A DNA stretch of 64,000 nucleotides, from the NCBI RefSeq assembly GCF_019613795.1, contig NZ_CP080429.1:401501-465500 (forward strand), written 5' to 3'. This document shows, piece by piece, positions 1 to 8,275 of the stretch (position 1 is its first letter; each line of letters starts with the position of its first letter). Under the pieces are notes generated by a model, which saw only the letters and a list, made by a program, of their open reading frames with translations, was not told where the DNA came from and ran no database searches. The translations under genes were made by a program, and so were the position numbers. This DNA comes from Flavobacterium litorale (GTDB taxonomy: Bacteria > Bacteroidota > Bacteroidia > Flavobacteriales > Flavobacteriaceae).

Positions 1-1
1 A

Positions 2-481
2 TCGTATACTTATGGTCAGATAAGCAGTAATGACGCTGACTCTGAAGTATCTGGAAGAAAACAGAGGGGTTACGAGTTTGAGAATAGTGTAAAAGAATTA
101 TCTTTGGGGCTTGAATTTAATTTTTTCGATTTTAACCTGCACGATTCTGGCGTAAAACTAACACTGTATGTATATAGTGGTGTAAGCTATTTTAGATACG
201 ATGAAAAACGAATAGAAAACGGCAGAGTATTTACAGATGATGGCACAGGAGGCATTGCCATACCTATGACAGTAGGTATTAAAACTAACGTTATTGATGG
301 TTTTGTGATAGGATTTGAAGTAGGCGCCCGATATACATTTACCGATAATTTGGATGGTAGCAACCACCCCGATTATGAGGAGCTTGCTTTTGGTAACCTT
401 GAGAGTAACGACTGGTATGTATTTACAGGCTTTACACTAACCTATACTTTTGGTAACAAACCTTGCTACTGCGCTAACTAA
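2..481 (+). CDS. porG: PorG-like outer-membrane beta-barrel protein (DUF6089), 3' part
   Basis: The reading frame is open from base 2, so the gene begins outside the window and only the last ~159 residues are seen. An internal TTG at 104 is not the start. The visible part alternates short hydrophobic and polar strands rich in Gly, Tyr and Phe (for example LEFNFFDFN, YVFTGFTLTYTF), as in an 8-stranded outer-membrane barrel, and ends in a short Cys-containing tail. In flavobacteria a DUF6089 protein (PorG, a T9SS outer-membrane component) lies directly upstream of uppS-bamA, and that is the order here, with uppS starting 4 bases after the stop. The family assignment therefore rests on fold-like features plus gene order. 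A generic porin-family protein is the alternative. Confidence 0.7.
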   Translation, partial: SYTYGQISSNDADSEVSGRKQRGYEFENSVKELSLGLEFNFFDFNLHDSGVKLTLYVYSGVSYFRYDEKRIENGRVFTDDGTGGIAIPMTVGIKTNVIDGFVIGFEVGARYTFTDNLDGSNHPDYEELAFGNLESNDWYVFTGFTLTYTFGNKPCYCAN

Positions 482-485
482 TTTT

Positions 486-1226
486 ATGGACGTACCTACT
501 ACAATAAACACCGATAACTTACCAAAGCATGTTGCCATAATAATGGATGGCAATGGGCGTTGGGCTAAGCAAAAAGGTATGCTTCGTGTTTTTGGGCACG
601 AAAACGGTACAAAAGCAGTACGCAAAACCGTAGAGGCTTGTGCTAAAATGGGCATACAAAACCTTACTTTATATGCTTTTTCTACCGAGAATTGGAACCG
701 ACCCAAAATAGAGGTAGATACATTGATGAAGCTATTGGTAAGCTCCCTTAAAAAAGAGTTACCTACACTACAGGAAAACAGCATTAAGCTATGCACTATA
801 GGCAATACAGTACTACTGCCCGATTCGGCAAAAAAACAGCTTAACGATGTTATAGCACTTACCCAAAACAATACTAGAATGACGCTTACGCTTGCCCTTA
901 GTTATGGTGCGCGCGAAGAAATACTATCGGCTGTAAAAGCAATAGGCGAGAAAGTAAAAACGAATAACCTCGAAATATCAGACATTAGTGAATCTACCAT
1001 AAACGAACACTTGTACACGTGTAACCTACCCGATGTAGACCTTGTTATTAGGACGAGTGGCGAACAACGCATAAGCAACTTTTTGTTGTGGCAAGTAGCG
1101 TATGCCGAATTTTATTTTACCAATGTATTATGGCCCGACTTTAGGGAAAAAGATTTACATGAAGCAATTATCAGTTATCAAAAAAGAGAACGCAGATTTG
1201 GAAAAACCAGTGAACAAATTAAATAA
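486..1226 (+). CDS. uppS: isoprenyl transferase (undecaprenyl diphosphate synthase)
   Basis: Cis-prenyltransferase that extends farnesyl diphosphate with isopentenyl diphosphate to make the C55 lipid carrier for peptidoglycan and other envelope polymers; cytosolic and membrane-associated. The protein has 246 residues, normal for the family. It carries the signature HVAIIMDGNGRWA, with catalytic Asp near residue 21, the AFSTENW block, and near the C-terminus RTSGEQRISNFLLWQ followed by WPDF. The ATG at 486 is preferred over an in-frame TTG at 450, because the TTG would overlap the upstream gene and add a non-conserved segment. It follows the porG-like gene by 4 bases and precedes bamA by 4 bases, so the three are probably co-transcribed. 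Confidence 0.95.
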   Translation: MDVPTTINTDNLPKHVAIIMDGNGRWAKQKGMLRVFGHENGTKAVRKTVEACAKMGIQNLTLYAFSTENWNRPKIEVDTLMKLLVSSLKKELPTLQENSIKLCTIGNTVLLPDSAKKQLNDVIALTQNNTRMTLTLALSYGAREEILSAVKAIGEKVKTNNLEISDISESTINEHLYTCNLPDVDLVIRTSGEQRISNFLLWQVAYAEFYFTNVLWPDFREKDLHEAIISYQKRERRFGKTSEQIK

Positions 1227-1230
1227 GCCA

Positions 1231-3879
1231 ATGTTTCAAAAAAGCATTCAAATACTCCTTATTGGCTTTTTATTACTCGCAACAGGCAACATTGCTTTTG
1301 CTCAGGAAACCAAAGGATTGGAGCCTGGCAAAGAATACATAATTGCCGATATCGAGGTTTCGGGAAAAATAAGTTATAACAAAAATACTGTTATAACGTT
1401 TACAGGACTCGAAAAAGGGCAAACCATACGCGTTCCGGGAGAGGAAATAAGTACTGCTATTAAAAAACTGTGGAAACTAGGGCTTTTTAGCGATGTTAAC
1501 TTTTATGCAAATAAAGTGGTGGGCGATAGCCTTTACCTTGAGTTAAACATTAACGAGCTACCTAAACTTAGCGAAGCTAAAATACGCGGTGTCCGAAAAG
1601 GAAAACGCGAATCGTTAATTAAAGACACACAACTTACCAAAGGTAAAATTGTTAACGAAAACCTTGTTACCAATACCAAAAACTACATTGAAAATAAGTA
1701 TAAAAAAGATGGTTATTACAACACCAAAGTAGCCATTAATGTAATACCCGATAGTACCAATACCGTAAAAATGGTGGTAAATATCGACCGTGGTAAAAAA
1801 GTACGAATTTCTGATATTAATATCTCGGGTAACGAGCAATTGTCTGAAAGGCAAATAAAAAAGGCAATGCGCAAAACCAAAGAAAGAGCATTCCCTAACC
1901 CATTACGCATATTTACACCCTCTAAATTTATTGGTGAGCGTTACAAAGAGGACCTTGCTAATATCATCGAAAAATATAAAGAAAAAGGATACCGTGATGC
2001 ACGTATCTTAGCCGATACTGTATCGTACGATGCTAAAAAAAATAGGGTAGCTATTGATATTGATGTTGAAGAAGGAAACAAATATTACTTTGGCGAAATT
2101 AAGTTTTTGGGTAACTCGGTATACACCAACAAGCAACTAAGCCAAATACTCGGTATTAAAAAAGGCGATGTATACAATGGTGTATTACTACAAAAGAGGA
2201 TAGCCGACCAAGAAAGACCTGATGGGCAAGACCTTACTAACCTATACCAAAACAACGGTTACCTGTTCTCTAACATTAATGCAGTAGAGGTTAAAACAGC
2301 TAATGATACTATTGATTTTGAGATTAGAATTACCGAAGGTCCTATTGCCTACTTTAACAACATTACCGTTGTAGGTAACGATAAAACCAACGACCACGTT
2401 GTGTACCGTGAGTTAACCACACGCCCAGGGCAAAAATGGAATAAGGAAGAGGTTGTAAATACCATAAGAGCACTTGGTACACTCGGCTTTTTTGACCCTG
2501 AAACGATTAGACCCGACGTTAAAAACCCAGACCCTGCTAGTGGTACGGTAGATGTTGAGTGGCACGTAACCGAAAAAGGTTCAAGCCAGATAGAGCTACA
2601 AGGTGGTTACGGTGGTGGTGGCTTTATTGGTACACTAGGGCTATCGTTTAACAACTTCTCCATACGAAACATCTTTAAAAAAGATGCCTATAAACCCATC
2701 CCGATGGGCGACGGACAAAAGCTATCATTAAGGGCGCAAGGTAGTACGTACTTCCAAACCTACAGCTTCTCGTTTACAGAGCCGTGGTTAGGAGGTAAAA
2801 AGCCAATACAGTTCTTTACATCACTATCGCACAGTAAGCAGTTTTTATTTAACTTCCAAACAAGAGATGTAAACAGGTCGCAAAGTTTTACCATATCATC
2901 AGTTACTATGGGCTTTGCAAAAAGGTTAAGCGGTATTAGCGATAGGGTTACACTTTCGCATTCGTTAACCTTCCAATATTACGACCTTAACAATTATAAC
3001 ACAGGATTATTTACCTTTGGAGATGGTTCGTCTCGAAACCTTGCCTATACAATAGAGTTAAGTAGAGATAACAGAGGTAACAGCCTTATCTTCCCTATGT
3101 ATGGTTCGCTGTTTAGTGTAAGTTTCAGAACTACATTGCCGTACTCGTACTTTAATGGTATTGACTATGGTGATTTAGAGAACCAAGAACAATATAAATC
3201 GCAGAATGAAGGAGCACCTTATCAAATAGAAGGCTCAAATGGTAGTATTGTACAAGTACCTACTGGTGCTTACCTAGATGAGAATGGTTTCCCTGTAAGC
3301 TCGTTTGAAGAGGCAGCAGCAGATCCTGCAAAGGTTGACCAAAAGAAATTCAACTGGTTGGAGTACTATAAAGTTAAATTTAAAGCTGATTGGTATACAC
3401 GGCTGTATGATAAATTGGTATTACGTTCGTTAGCAGAATTCGGATTTATGGGAGCCTATAACTCTGAGCGTGGTTTAGTACCTTTCGAAAGATTCTTTTT
3501 AGGAGGCGATGGTCTTGCTAACTTTGCACTCGATGGTCGTGAGGTAATACAGTTAAGAGGGTATCCTAACCAAGCCTTATCATCAAACGATGGTGGTACA
3601 GTATATAACAAATTCTCGTTAGAGCTGCGCTACCCAATAACATTAAAGCCACAAGCTTCGATATATGTTCTTACCTTTGCAGAGGCAGGAGCATCATACG
3701 ATACTTTTGCAGAATATAATCCGTTCTCACTTAAGCGTTCAGCAGGTTTTGGTATTAGGGTATTTATGCCTGCATTCGGTCTGCTGGGTCTGGATTTAGG
3801 TTACGGTTTCGACCCATTACCAGGTGCTACGCAGCGAAACGGACAGGAATTACATTTTATCATCGGACAGCAATTTTAA
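1231..3879 (+). CDS. bamA: outer membrane protein assembly factor BamA
   Basis: Omp85-family insertase that folds beta-barrel proteins into the outer membrane. From the ATG at 1231 the protein has 882 residues: a signal peptide ending near AFAQ, a chain of POTRA domains over roughly residues 30-440 (repeated phrases of the type ISDINISGNEQLS and GEIKFLGNSVYTN), then a C-terminal 16-strand-type barrel ending in Phe (IGQQF). LRGYPNQ is the flavobacterial version of the conserved VRGF/Y loop motif. The frame is also open upstream to 1102, but that segment lies inside uppS and would put ~43 residues before the signal peptide, so 1231 is preferred; an ATG at 1159 is a less likely alternative. Two Skp-like chaperone genes follow, fitting the same pathway. 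Confidence 0.94.
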   Translation: MFQKSIQILLIGFLLLATGNIAFAQETKGLEPGKEYIIADIEVSGKISYNKNTVITFTGLEKGQTIRVPGEEISTAIKKLWKLGLFSDVNFYANKVVGDSLYLELNINELPKLSEAKIRGVRKGKRESLIKDTQLTKGKIVNENLVTNTKNYIENKYKKDGYYNTKVAINVIPDSTNTVKMVVNIDRGKKVRISDINISGNEQLSERQIKKAMRKTKERAFPNPLRIFTPSKFIGERYKEDLANIIEKYKEKGYRDARILADTVSYDAKKNRVAIDIDVEEGNKYYFGEIKFLGNSVYTNKQLSQILGIKKGDVYNGVLLQKRIADQERPDGQDLTNLYQNNGYLFSNINAVEVKTANDTIDFEIRITEGPIAYFNNITVVGNDKTNDHVVYRELTTRPGQKWNKEEVVNTIRALGTLGFFDPETIRPDVKNPDPASGTVDVEWHVTEKGSSQIELQGGYGGGGFIGTLGLSFNNFSIRNIFKKDAYKPIPMGDGQKLSLRAQGSTYFQTYSFSFTEPWLGGKKPIQFFTSLSHSKQFLFNFQTRDVNRSQSFTISSVTMGFAKRLSGISDRVTLSHSLTFQYYDLNNYNTGLFTFGDGSSRNLAYTIELSRDNRGNSLIFPMYGSLFSVSFRTTLPYSYFNGIDYGDLENQEQYKSQNEGAPYQIEGSNGSIVQVPTGAYLDENGFPVSSFEEAAADPAKVDQKKFNWLEYYKVKFKADWYTRLYDKLVLRSLAEFGFMGAYNSERGLVPFERFFLGGDGLANFALDGREVIQLRGYPNQALSSNDGGTVYNKFSLELRYPITLKPQASIYVLTFAEAGASYDTFAEYNPFSLKRSAGFGIRVFMPAFGLLGLDLGYGFDPLPGATQRNGQELHFIIGQQF

Positions 3880-3918
3880 AACTGGCATGATATTTTCTAA
3901 TACGTAATTGTAACAGTT

Positions 3919-5031
3919 ATGAAAAAAATATTTTTAGTATTATTTACAATTTTTACAGCATTAAGTGCTAATGCGCAAAGAGGTCTTAAAGTTGCCTATA
4001 TAGACATGGAGTACATACTGGATAAAGTGCCCGATTATGCCGAGGCAAAAAACCAGTTGGAAAAAAGAGCTCAGAAGTGGAAGCAGGAAATTGAAGTAAA
4101 AAGAAACGAAATTAATACGCTGAAAGAAAGTTTAAAGGTTGAAAAAGCACTATTAACCAAAGAGCTTATTGAAGAGCGTGAAGAAGAAATTGCTTATCAG
4201 GAAAAAGAACTGCTCGATTATCAGTCACAACGATTTGGTCCTACTGGCGATTTAATAACACAAAAATCTGTTTTGGTAAAACCCATACAAGACCAGGTAT
4301 TTACCATAATACAGGATTTGGCAACAACCAGAAACTACGATTTTGTTTTTGACCGCTCATCAGACCTTACTATGCTGTTTGCAGCAAAAAGACATGATAT
4401 AAGCGACCTTATTGTGCGCCGCCTTACCAGAGCTGCAAAACAAAGCCAACTTAGCAGCAAAGAGCTTAAAAGGCTAAACGAACAAGAAGCACAAGAGGAT
4501 TTGGAAGCTGACCCTGAGTACCAAGCCAGAAAGAAAAAGCAGGAAGATAGACAAGCGGAAAGACAACGTTTACTAGACGAGCGTAAAGCAGCACAGGAAG
4601 CTAAGCGAAAAGAATATAAAGAACGTCGAGAAAAACTTTTAAAGGAGCGTGAAGAAAAAAGAAATGCTAAAAATAATGCTAATAAACCCAAGCAAGACGA
4701 TGCAAAAGCAAGTAGCATAGATGGTAACGACGACCCTGAGCCAGGGGAAGCTACCGACGGTGATGACCCTAAACCAAAAAGCAGCACTGCCGAAGATAAA
4801 AAAGAAGCAGCACAAAAAGCACGCGAGGCTAGACAGAAAGAACTAGACGAAAGAAGAAAAGCAGCACAAGAGCGAAGAGCCAAAATACTTGCCGATAGAG
4901 CAGCAGCACGTAAAGCACGCGAAGATGCAAAAAACAATAACTCTGCAGAACCTATAGATTTTCGTCCAATAGAAAATTCTGATACTGAGGAAACTCCTAA
5001 GGAGGAGGAAGAAGTTGAAACTGAAGAATAA
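3919..5031 (+). CDS. OmpH/Skp family periplasmic chaperone with long charged C-terminal extension
   Basis: Periplasmic holdase-type chaperone for unfolded outer-membrane proteins. A signal peptide (residues 1-20, ending ANAQ) is followed by VAYIDMEYIL and a long helical coiled coil to about residue 175, the normal OmpH/Skp layout. Residues ~185-370 are an extra tail made almost only of Lys, Arg, Glu, Asp, Ala and Gln, with runs such as RKKKQEDRQAERQR, a Pro/Asp/Gly-rich break near 255-290, a second basic-acidic coil, and an acidic end. Skp itself is ~160 residues, so the tail doubles the length. It lies 39 bases after bamA and 44 before a second, normal-length paralogue. The tail's function is unknown; long helices that reach the cell wall or bind partners are possible. 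Confidence 0.88.
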   Translation: MKKIFLVLFTIFTALSANAQRGLKVAYIDMEYILDKVPDYAEAKNQLEKRAQKWKQEIEVKRNEINTLKESLKVEKALLTKELIEEREEEIAYQEKELLDYQSQRFGPTGDLITQKSVLVKPIQDQVFTIIQDLATTRNYDFVFDRSSDLTMLFAAKRHDISDLIVRRLTRAAKQSQLSSKELKRLNEQEAQEDLEADPEYQARKKKQEDRQAERQRLLDERKAAQEAKRKEYKERREKLLKEREEKRNAKNNANKPKQDDAKASSIDGNDDPEPGEATDGDDPKPKSSTAEDKKEAAQKAREARQKELDERRKAAQERRAKILADRAAARKAREDAKNNNSAEPIDFRPIENSDTEETPKEEEEVETEE

Positions 5032-5075
5032 ACCCGAATAGAAAAAAGAAAACAAAAATTAATTTAATACCTTAA

Positions 5076-5588
5076 ATGATGAAACAATTAAAATCTTTAT
5101 TAATCGCTGCAATACTTTTTGTTGGAATAAACCAAAGCGTTTCTGCACAAGCAAAAGTAGCACATATCAATGTAACCGACTTAATGAGTGAGATGCCAGA
5201 AATGAAGGCTGCCAACACTCAAATCGAGAACTATGGTAAAACATTCGATAAAGAGTACCGAACTATGGTAGAAGAGTACCAAACTAAAATAAAAAAATAT
5301 GACCAAGAGGCGGCTACTGTTAGCGATGCGATAAACGAAACACGCTCGCAGGAGGTACAAGAAATGGGTAACAGAATCCAACAGTACCAACAAACAGCCT
5401 CTAAAGACATGCAAAAGAAACAGGAGGAGATATTAAAGCCAATTCTGGAAAAAGCTAAAGCAGCAATCCAAAAAGTAGCTAAAGCAAAAGGATACCAGTA
5501 TGTACTGGATTCTACTGTAGGTAGTGGCGTTTTGGTTGCAGACGGACCAGATATTCTTGCTGATGTTAAAAAAGAGCTTGGTTTCTAA
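5076..5588 (+). CDS. OmpH/Skp family outer-membrane protein chaperone
   Basis: A second Skp-like chaperone of 170 residues, the standard family length. A signal peptide ends near SVSAQ, then VAHINVTDLMSEMPE begins the small beta domain, followed by a coiled coil rich in Gln, Lys and Glu (residues ~50-130), and a C-terminal segment GYQYVLDSTVG that returns to the beta core. Two adjacent ATG codons (5076 and 5079) could start it and differ by one Met. It is the last gene of the porG-uppS-bamA-ompH-ompH series, because a strong intrinsic terminator follows 26 bases after its stop. Paired ompH genes after bamA are usual in Bacteroidota. Confidence 0.92.
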   Translation: MMKQLKSLLIAAILFVGINQSVSAQAKVAHINVTDLMSEMPEMKAANTQIENYGKTFDKEYRTMVEEYQTKIKKYDQEAATVSDAINETRSQEVQEMGNRIQQYQQTASKDMQKKQEEILKPILEKAKAAIQKVAKAKGYQYVLDSTVGSGVLVADGPDILADVKKELGF

Positions 5589-5614
5589 TCCAAACAAAAT
5601 TTAACTCTATATAA

Positions 5615-5645
5615 AAAACGACTCTTAATAAGAGTCGTTTTTTTG
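5615..5645 (+). terminator. intrinsic terminator after the bamA-ompH cluster
   Basis: AACGACTCTT and AAGAGTCGTT form a perfect 10-bp stem around a 3-base loop, followed by a run of seven T. An A run on the other side lets it work in both directions, but no minus-strand gene ends here. Confidence 0.9.
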
Positions 5646-5658
5646 TTATTTTTGCTTT

Positions 5659-6441
5659 ATGAATACTAGCATGCAGCCCATCGGTTTATTCGATTCTGGC
5701 GTAGGAGGTACATCCATTTGGAAAGAGATACACACCCTATTACCAAATGAAGCTACCCTATACCTTGCCGATAGCAAAAATGCACCCTACGGGCAAAAAA
5801 GCAAGGAAGAAATACTACACTTAAGTATAAAAAACACAGAGCTTTTACTCAACCAAAACTGCAAGCTCATTGTAGTGGCCTGCAATACGGCAACAACAAA
5901 CGCTATAAAAGAACTACGAGAAAAATACGATGTGCCTTTTATAGGCATAGAGCCTGCCATAAAACCTGCAGCACTCCAAACAAAAACACATACCATAGGC
6001 ATACTTGCCACTAAGGGTACACTAAATAGTGTATTGTTCCACAAAACCGTATCCAGCTATACAAACCTAAACATTATAGAACAAGTGGGGCACGGATTGG
6101 TACAATTAATAGAAGAAGGCAAATTGGGTGGCAGCGAAATAGATAAGCTACTGCAAACTTATCTTAAACCCATGATGCAAGCTAATATAGATTGCCTTGT
6201 GCTAGGTTGTAGCCACTACCCCTACCTTATACCACAAATACAAAAAATTCTACCTAAAGAAGTTAAAATAATCGACTCTGGATTAGCAGTAGCAAAACAA
6301 ACCAAAACAATACTAGAAAAATACGGCATGCTAAATAAAACAATAGCTAAACAAAAGCAGCTATTTTATACCAACGCCAAGCCTAACGCCTTAGCCACGC
6401 TACTAGGCAATAAATACACTATTCTGGAAAAAGACTTTTAA
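5659..6441 (+). CDS. murI: glutamate racemase
   Basis: Cofactor-independent racemase that makes D-glutamate for peptidoglycan in the cytoplasm. The protein has 260 residues, typical length. The N-terminus reads PIGLFDSGVGGTS, and the two catalytic cysteines are visible in VVACNTATT (Cys75) and LGCSHYPYL (Cys184). Two starts are possible, ATG 5659 and ATG 5671; family members usually begin just before PIG(V/L)FDSG, so the later Met cannot be excluded. A TATTTTTG box at 5647-5654 resembles a Bacteroidota -7 element and would place the RNA start at about the first ATG, which would favour the second. It is separated from the upstream cluster by a terminator and so has its own promoter. Confidence 0.95.
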   Translation: MNTSMQPIGLFDSGVGGTSIWKEIHTLLPNEATLYLADSKNAPYGQKSKEEILHLSIKNTELLLNQNCKLIVVACNTATTNAIKELREKYDVPFIGIEPAIKPAALQTKTHTIGILATKGTLNSVLFHKTVSSYTNLNIIEQVGHGLVQLIEEGKLGGSEIDKLLQTYLKPMMQANIDCLVLGCSHYPYLIPQIQKILPKEVKIIDSGLAVAKQTKTILEKYGMLNKTIAKQKQLFYTNAKPNALATLLGNKYTILEKDF

Positions 6442-6456
6442 ATGGCTTACAACGGC

Positions 6457-6966
6457 TTATTTAAACCAAGAAGAATACAATACGTAATTATCTGAAATGC
6501 GTGCTATCTCGCCCTCAAAATCAGAAGCATCAATCGATTTGACTTTTCTGGCAGGTACACCAGCATAAATACTCCCCGACGCTACAACCGTGTTTTGGGT
6601 AACAACAGCACCAGCAGCAATTATAGTATTGCTTTCTACCACACAATTATCCATAACAATAGCCCCCATACCAATTAGCACATTATCCTTAACCGTACAA
6701 CCATGTACAATAGCATTATGCCCAATGGATACGTTATTGCCAATAACCGTAGGGTGTTTTTTGTAAGTACAGTGTATAACCGCACCATCCTGTATGTTTA
6801 CTTTGTTACCAATGCGTATGTAGTGTACATCGCCACGCAAAACAGCGTTAAACCATATGCTACACTCAGCACCCAGAGTAACATCGCCCACTATAGTAGC
6901 ATTCTCGGCAACAAAACAATCGTTAGGTATTTGCGGGTACTTTCCATTAACCTCTTTAATAACCAT
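6457..6966 (-). CDS. gamma-carbonic-anhydrase-like hexapeptide-repeat protein
   Basis: Left-handed beta-helix protein of the PaaY/YrdA/CaiE-like gamma-carbonic anhydrase family, 169 residues. Hexapeptide repeats run from about residue 15 to 140 (NATIVGDVTLG, SIWFNAVLRGD, NTIIAAGAVVT). The three metal-binding histidines are at about positions 65, 83 and 88 (VIHC, SIGHNAIVHGC), with the Arg/Asp pair of LRGD before them. Whether it hydrates CO2 or has another role cannot be decided from sequence. It is convergent with murI (15 bases apart). A terminator lies between it and the next upstream minus-strand gene, so it is probably transcribed alone. Confidence 0.88.
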   Translation of the reverse strand: MVIKEVNGKYPQIPNDCFVAENATIVGDVTLGAECSIWFNAVLRGDVHYIRIGNKVNIQDGAVIHCTYKKHPTVIGNNVSIGHNAIVHGCTVKDNVLIGMGAIVMDNCVVESNTIIAAGAVVTQNTVVASGSIYAGVPARKVKSIDASDFEGEIARISDNYVLYSSWFK

Positions 6967-6970
6967 AATA

Positions 6971-7008
6971 CATATAAAAAAATAGTCCCGATAGGTTATA
7001 TCGGGACT
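6971..7008 (-). terminator. intrinsic terminator of the PorP/SprF-like gene
   Basis: AGTCCCGATA and TATCGGGACT form a perfect 10-bp stem with a 5-base loop (6984-7008). On the minus strand it is followed by a run of T, just after the stop of the gene ending at 7032. Confidence 0.9.
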
Positions 7009-7031
7009 GAATTAATAATATCACTTTATAA

Positions 7032-8027
7032 TTAATTAACTGCAGGACAGTTACAGTCATATCTCTCTCGCTTACAGAAAAGGTTAATACCAAGTGTTAA
7101 CTGGTGAAAACCACTATTATCAAACTTTACATCTCCCGTTAGGTAAGAGTACGTGTAAGCAAACATAAATTGCTTATAGTTAATACCAATAATTGGTGTA
7201 AAATATTGTAAATTTTGATCTACAGCACCACCGTCACTATCTACAAACTGAGCACCATCTAAACTTCTTCTATACGATAAACCTCCCCAAAGACGACCAA
7301 AGTCCATTTCTTTATACACTTTAAGGTTAACATCAATAGTAGTTTCCTTAGTTTCATCAACAGCTTGGAACATTATAGAAGGTTCCCATTGTAATTGGTC
7401 TTGGAATCCAAAAACATAACCCGCACTAAAAATATATTTTCTAAGGTTATCACTTTCAATATCAGTATACAAATCCCTTTTACTAGCAATCGCATTCTTA
7501 ACTGTAAAATGAGTATAAAAATCAAGGTAATGGTACGATGCACCGATATCAATATTAAAGTAAGAATCTTTCTGTTCCATACCACCATCAATAATAGGAT
7601 CGAACTCAGGACCAAATTCAGTTTCATCAAGACGACTCTGTACCAATCCTGCACTCATACCAAAAGATAATTGATTAAGATCGTACTCATCTCTAGAAAA
7701 ACGAATATGGTGCGCATAGGTTACTTTTGCACCTGTTTGAGAATGGTAACCATTTTTATCGTTAAAAGCAATAATACCCACACCTGATTGTGGACCTACG
7801 CTACCATTAAAACTTAATGTTTGTAACTGTGGTGCATCATCCTGCCCAAACCATTGCTGGCGTGCAGTGAGCCTTATTTTAGCACAGTTTGCAGCTCCTG
7901 CCATCGATGGGTGTAGCAAATAATAGTTGTCTGATAAATAATCGGAATAAACGGCTATACCCTCTTGCGAAAAAGATAGTTGGGCTGCTAACAATCCAAT
8001 AATTAAATAAAACTTTTTAAAATTCAT
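7032..8027 (-). CDS. PorP/SprF family type IX secretion system membrane protein
   Basis: Outer-membrane barrel protein of 331 residues with a signal peptide (ending SFSQ) and the family hallmarks near the N-terminus: the YLSDNYYLLHPSMAGAA region and RLTARQQWFG, followed by alternating barrel strands such as SGVGIIAFNDKNGYHS. The C-terminus carries a short Cys-rich tail (CKRERYDCNC). SprF-type proteins are needed to secrete partner proteins carrying a type B T9SS tail; their genes usually sit directly downstream of the partner, as sprF follows sprB in Flavobacterium johnsoniae. Here the gene lies 248 bases downstream of a giant type B cargo on the same strand, so it is the probable dedicated partner. 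A terminator between them suggests some independent transcription. Confidence 0.92.
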   Translation of the reverse strand: MNFKKFYLIIGLLAAQLSFSQEGIAVYSDYLSDNYYLLHPSMAGAANCAKIRLTARQQWFGQDDAPQLQTLSFNGSVGPQSGVGIIAFNDKNGYHSQTGAKVTYAHHIRFSRDEYDLNQLSFGMSAGLVQSRLDETEFGPEFDPIIDGGMEQKDSYFNIDIGASYHYLDFYTHFTVKNAIASKRDLYTDIESDNLRKYIFSAGYVFGFQDQLQWEPSIMFQAVDETKETTIDVNLKVYKEMDFGRLWGGLSYRRSLDGAQFVDSDGGAVDQNLQYFTPIIGINYKQFMFAYTYSYLTGDVKFDNSGFHQLTLGINLFCKRERYDCNCPAVN

Positions 8028-8225
8028 GTTGACCTTATCGTTAAATGAAAAATGTGCTTCGTCTATATATTGCGATAGTGTATATAAGTACTACAAAAAA
8101 GATTATTACTGCTTTTTCTATAATATCATAACTTACAGTAGGCAAAATTTATTGCATGTAGCTTTCACATAGCGGTCAAATATATAAATTTTTGCGTTAG
8201 GTTGGTAACTTTAATAGTAATAATA

Positions 8226-8259
8226 TTAAAAAATGCTGCCGATTATGGCAGCATTTTTA
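8226..8259 (-). terminator. terminator after the giant surface-protein gene
   Basis: AAAAATGCTGCC and GGCAGCATTTTT pair over 12 bp around a 6-base loop. Flanking A and T runs make it usable on both strands; it lies 17 bases past the minus-strand stop at 8276 and separates the giant gene from its PorP/SprF-like neighbour. Confidence 0.88.
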
Positions 8260-8275
8260 AGTGATTACTTTGAAA

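Noticed and set aside
1102..1230. Longer N-terminus for BamA
   Set aside because: The segment lies in the uppS gene and would place ~43 residues before a good signal peptide; the ATG at 1231 is more likely.
4335..4937. 200-residue minus-strand frame rich in Ser, Leu and Cys
   Set aside because: It is antisense to the Lys/Glu/Arg-rich tail of the OmpH/Skp-like protein; the composition is just the complement of that tail.
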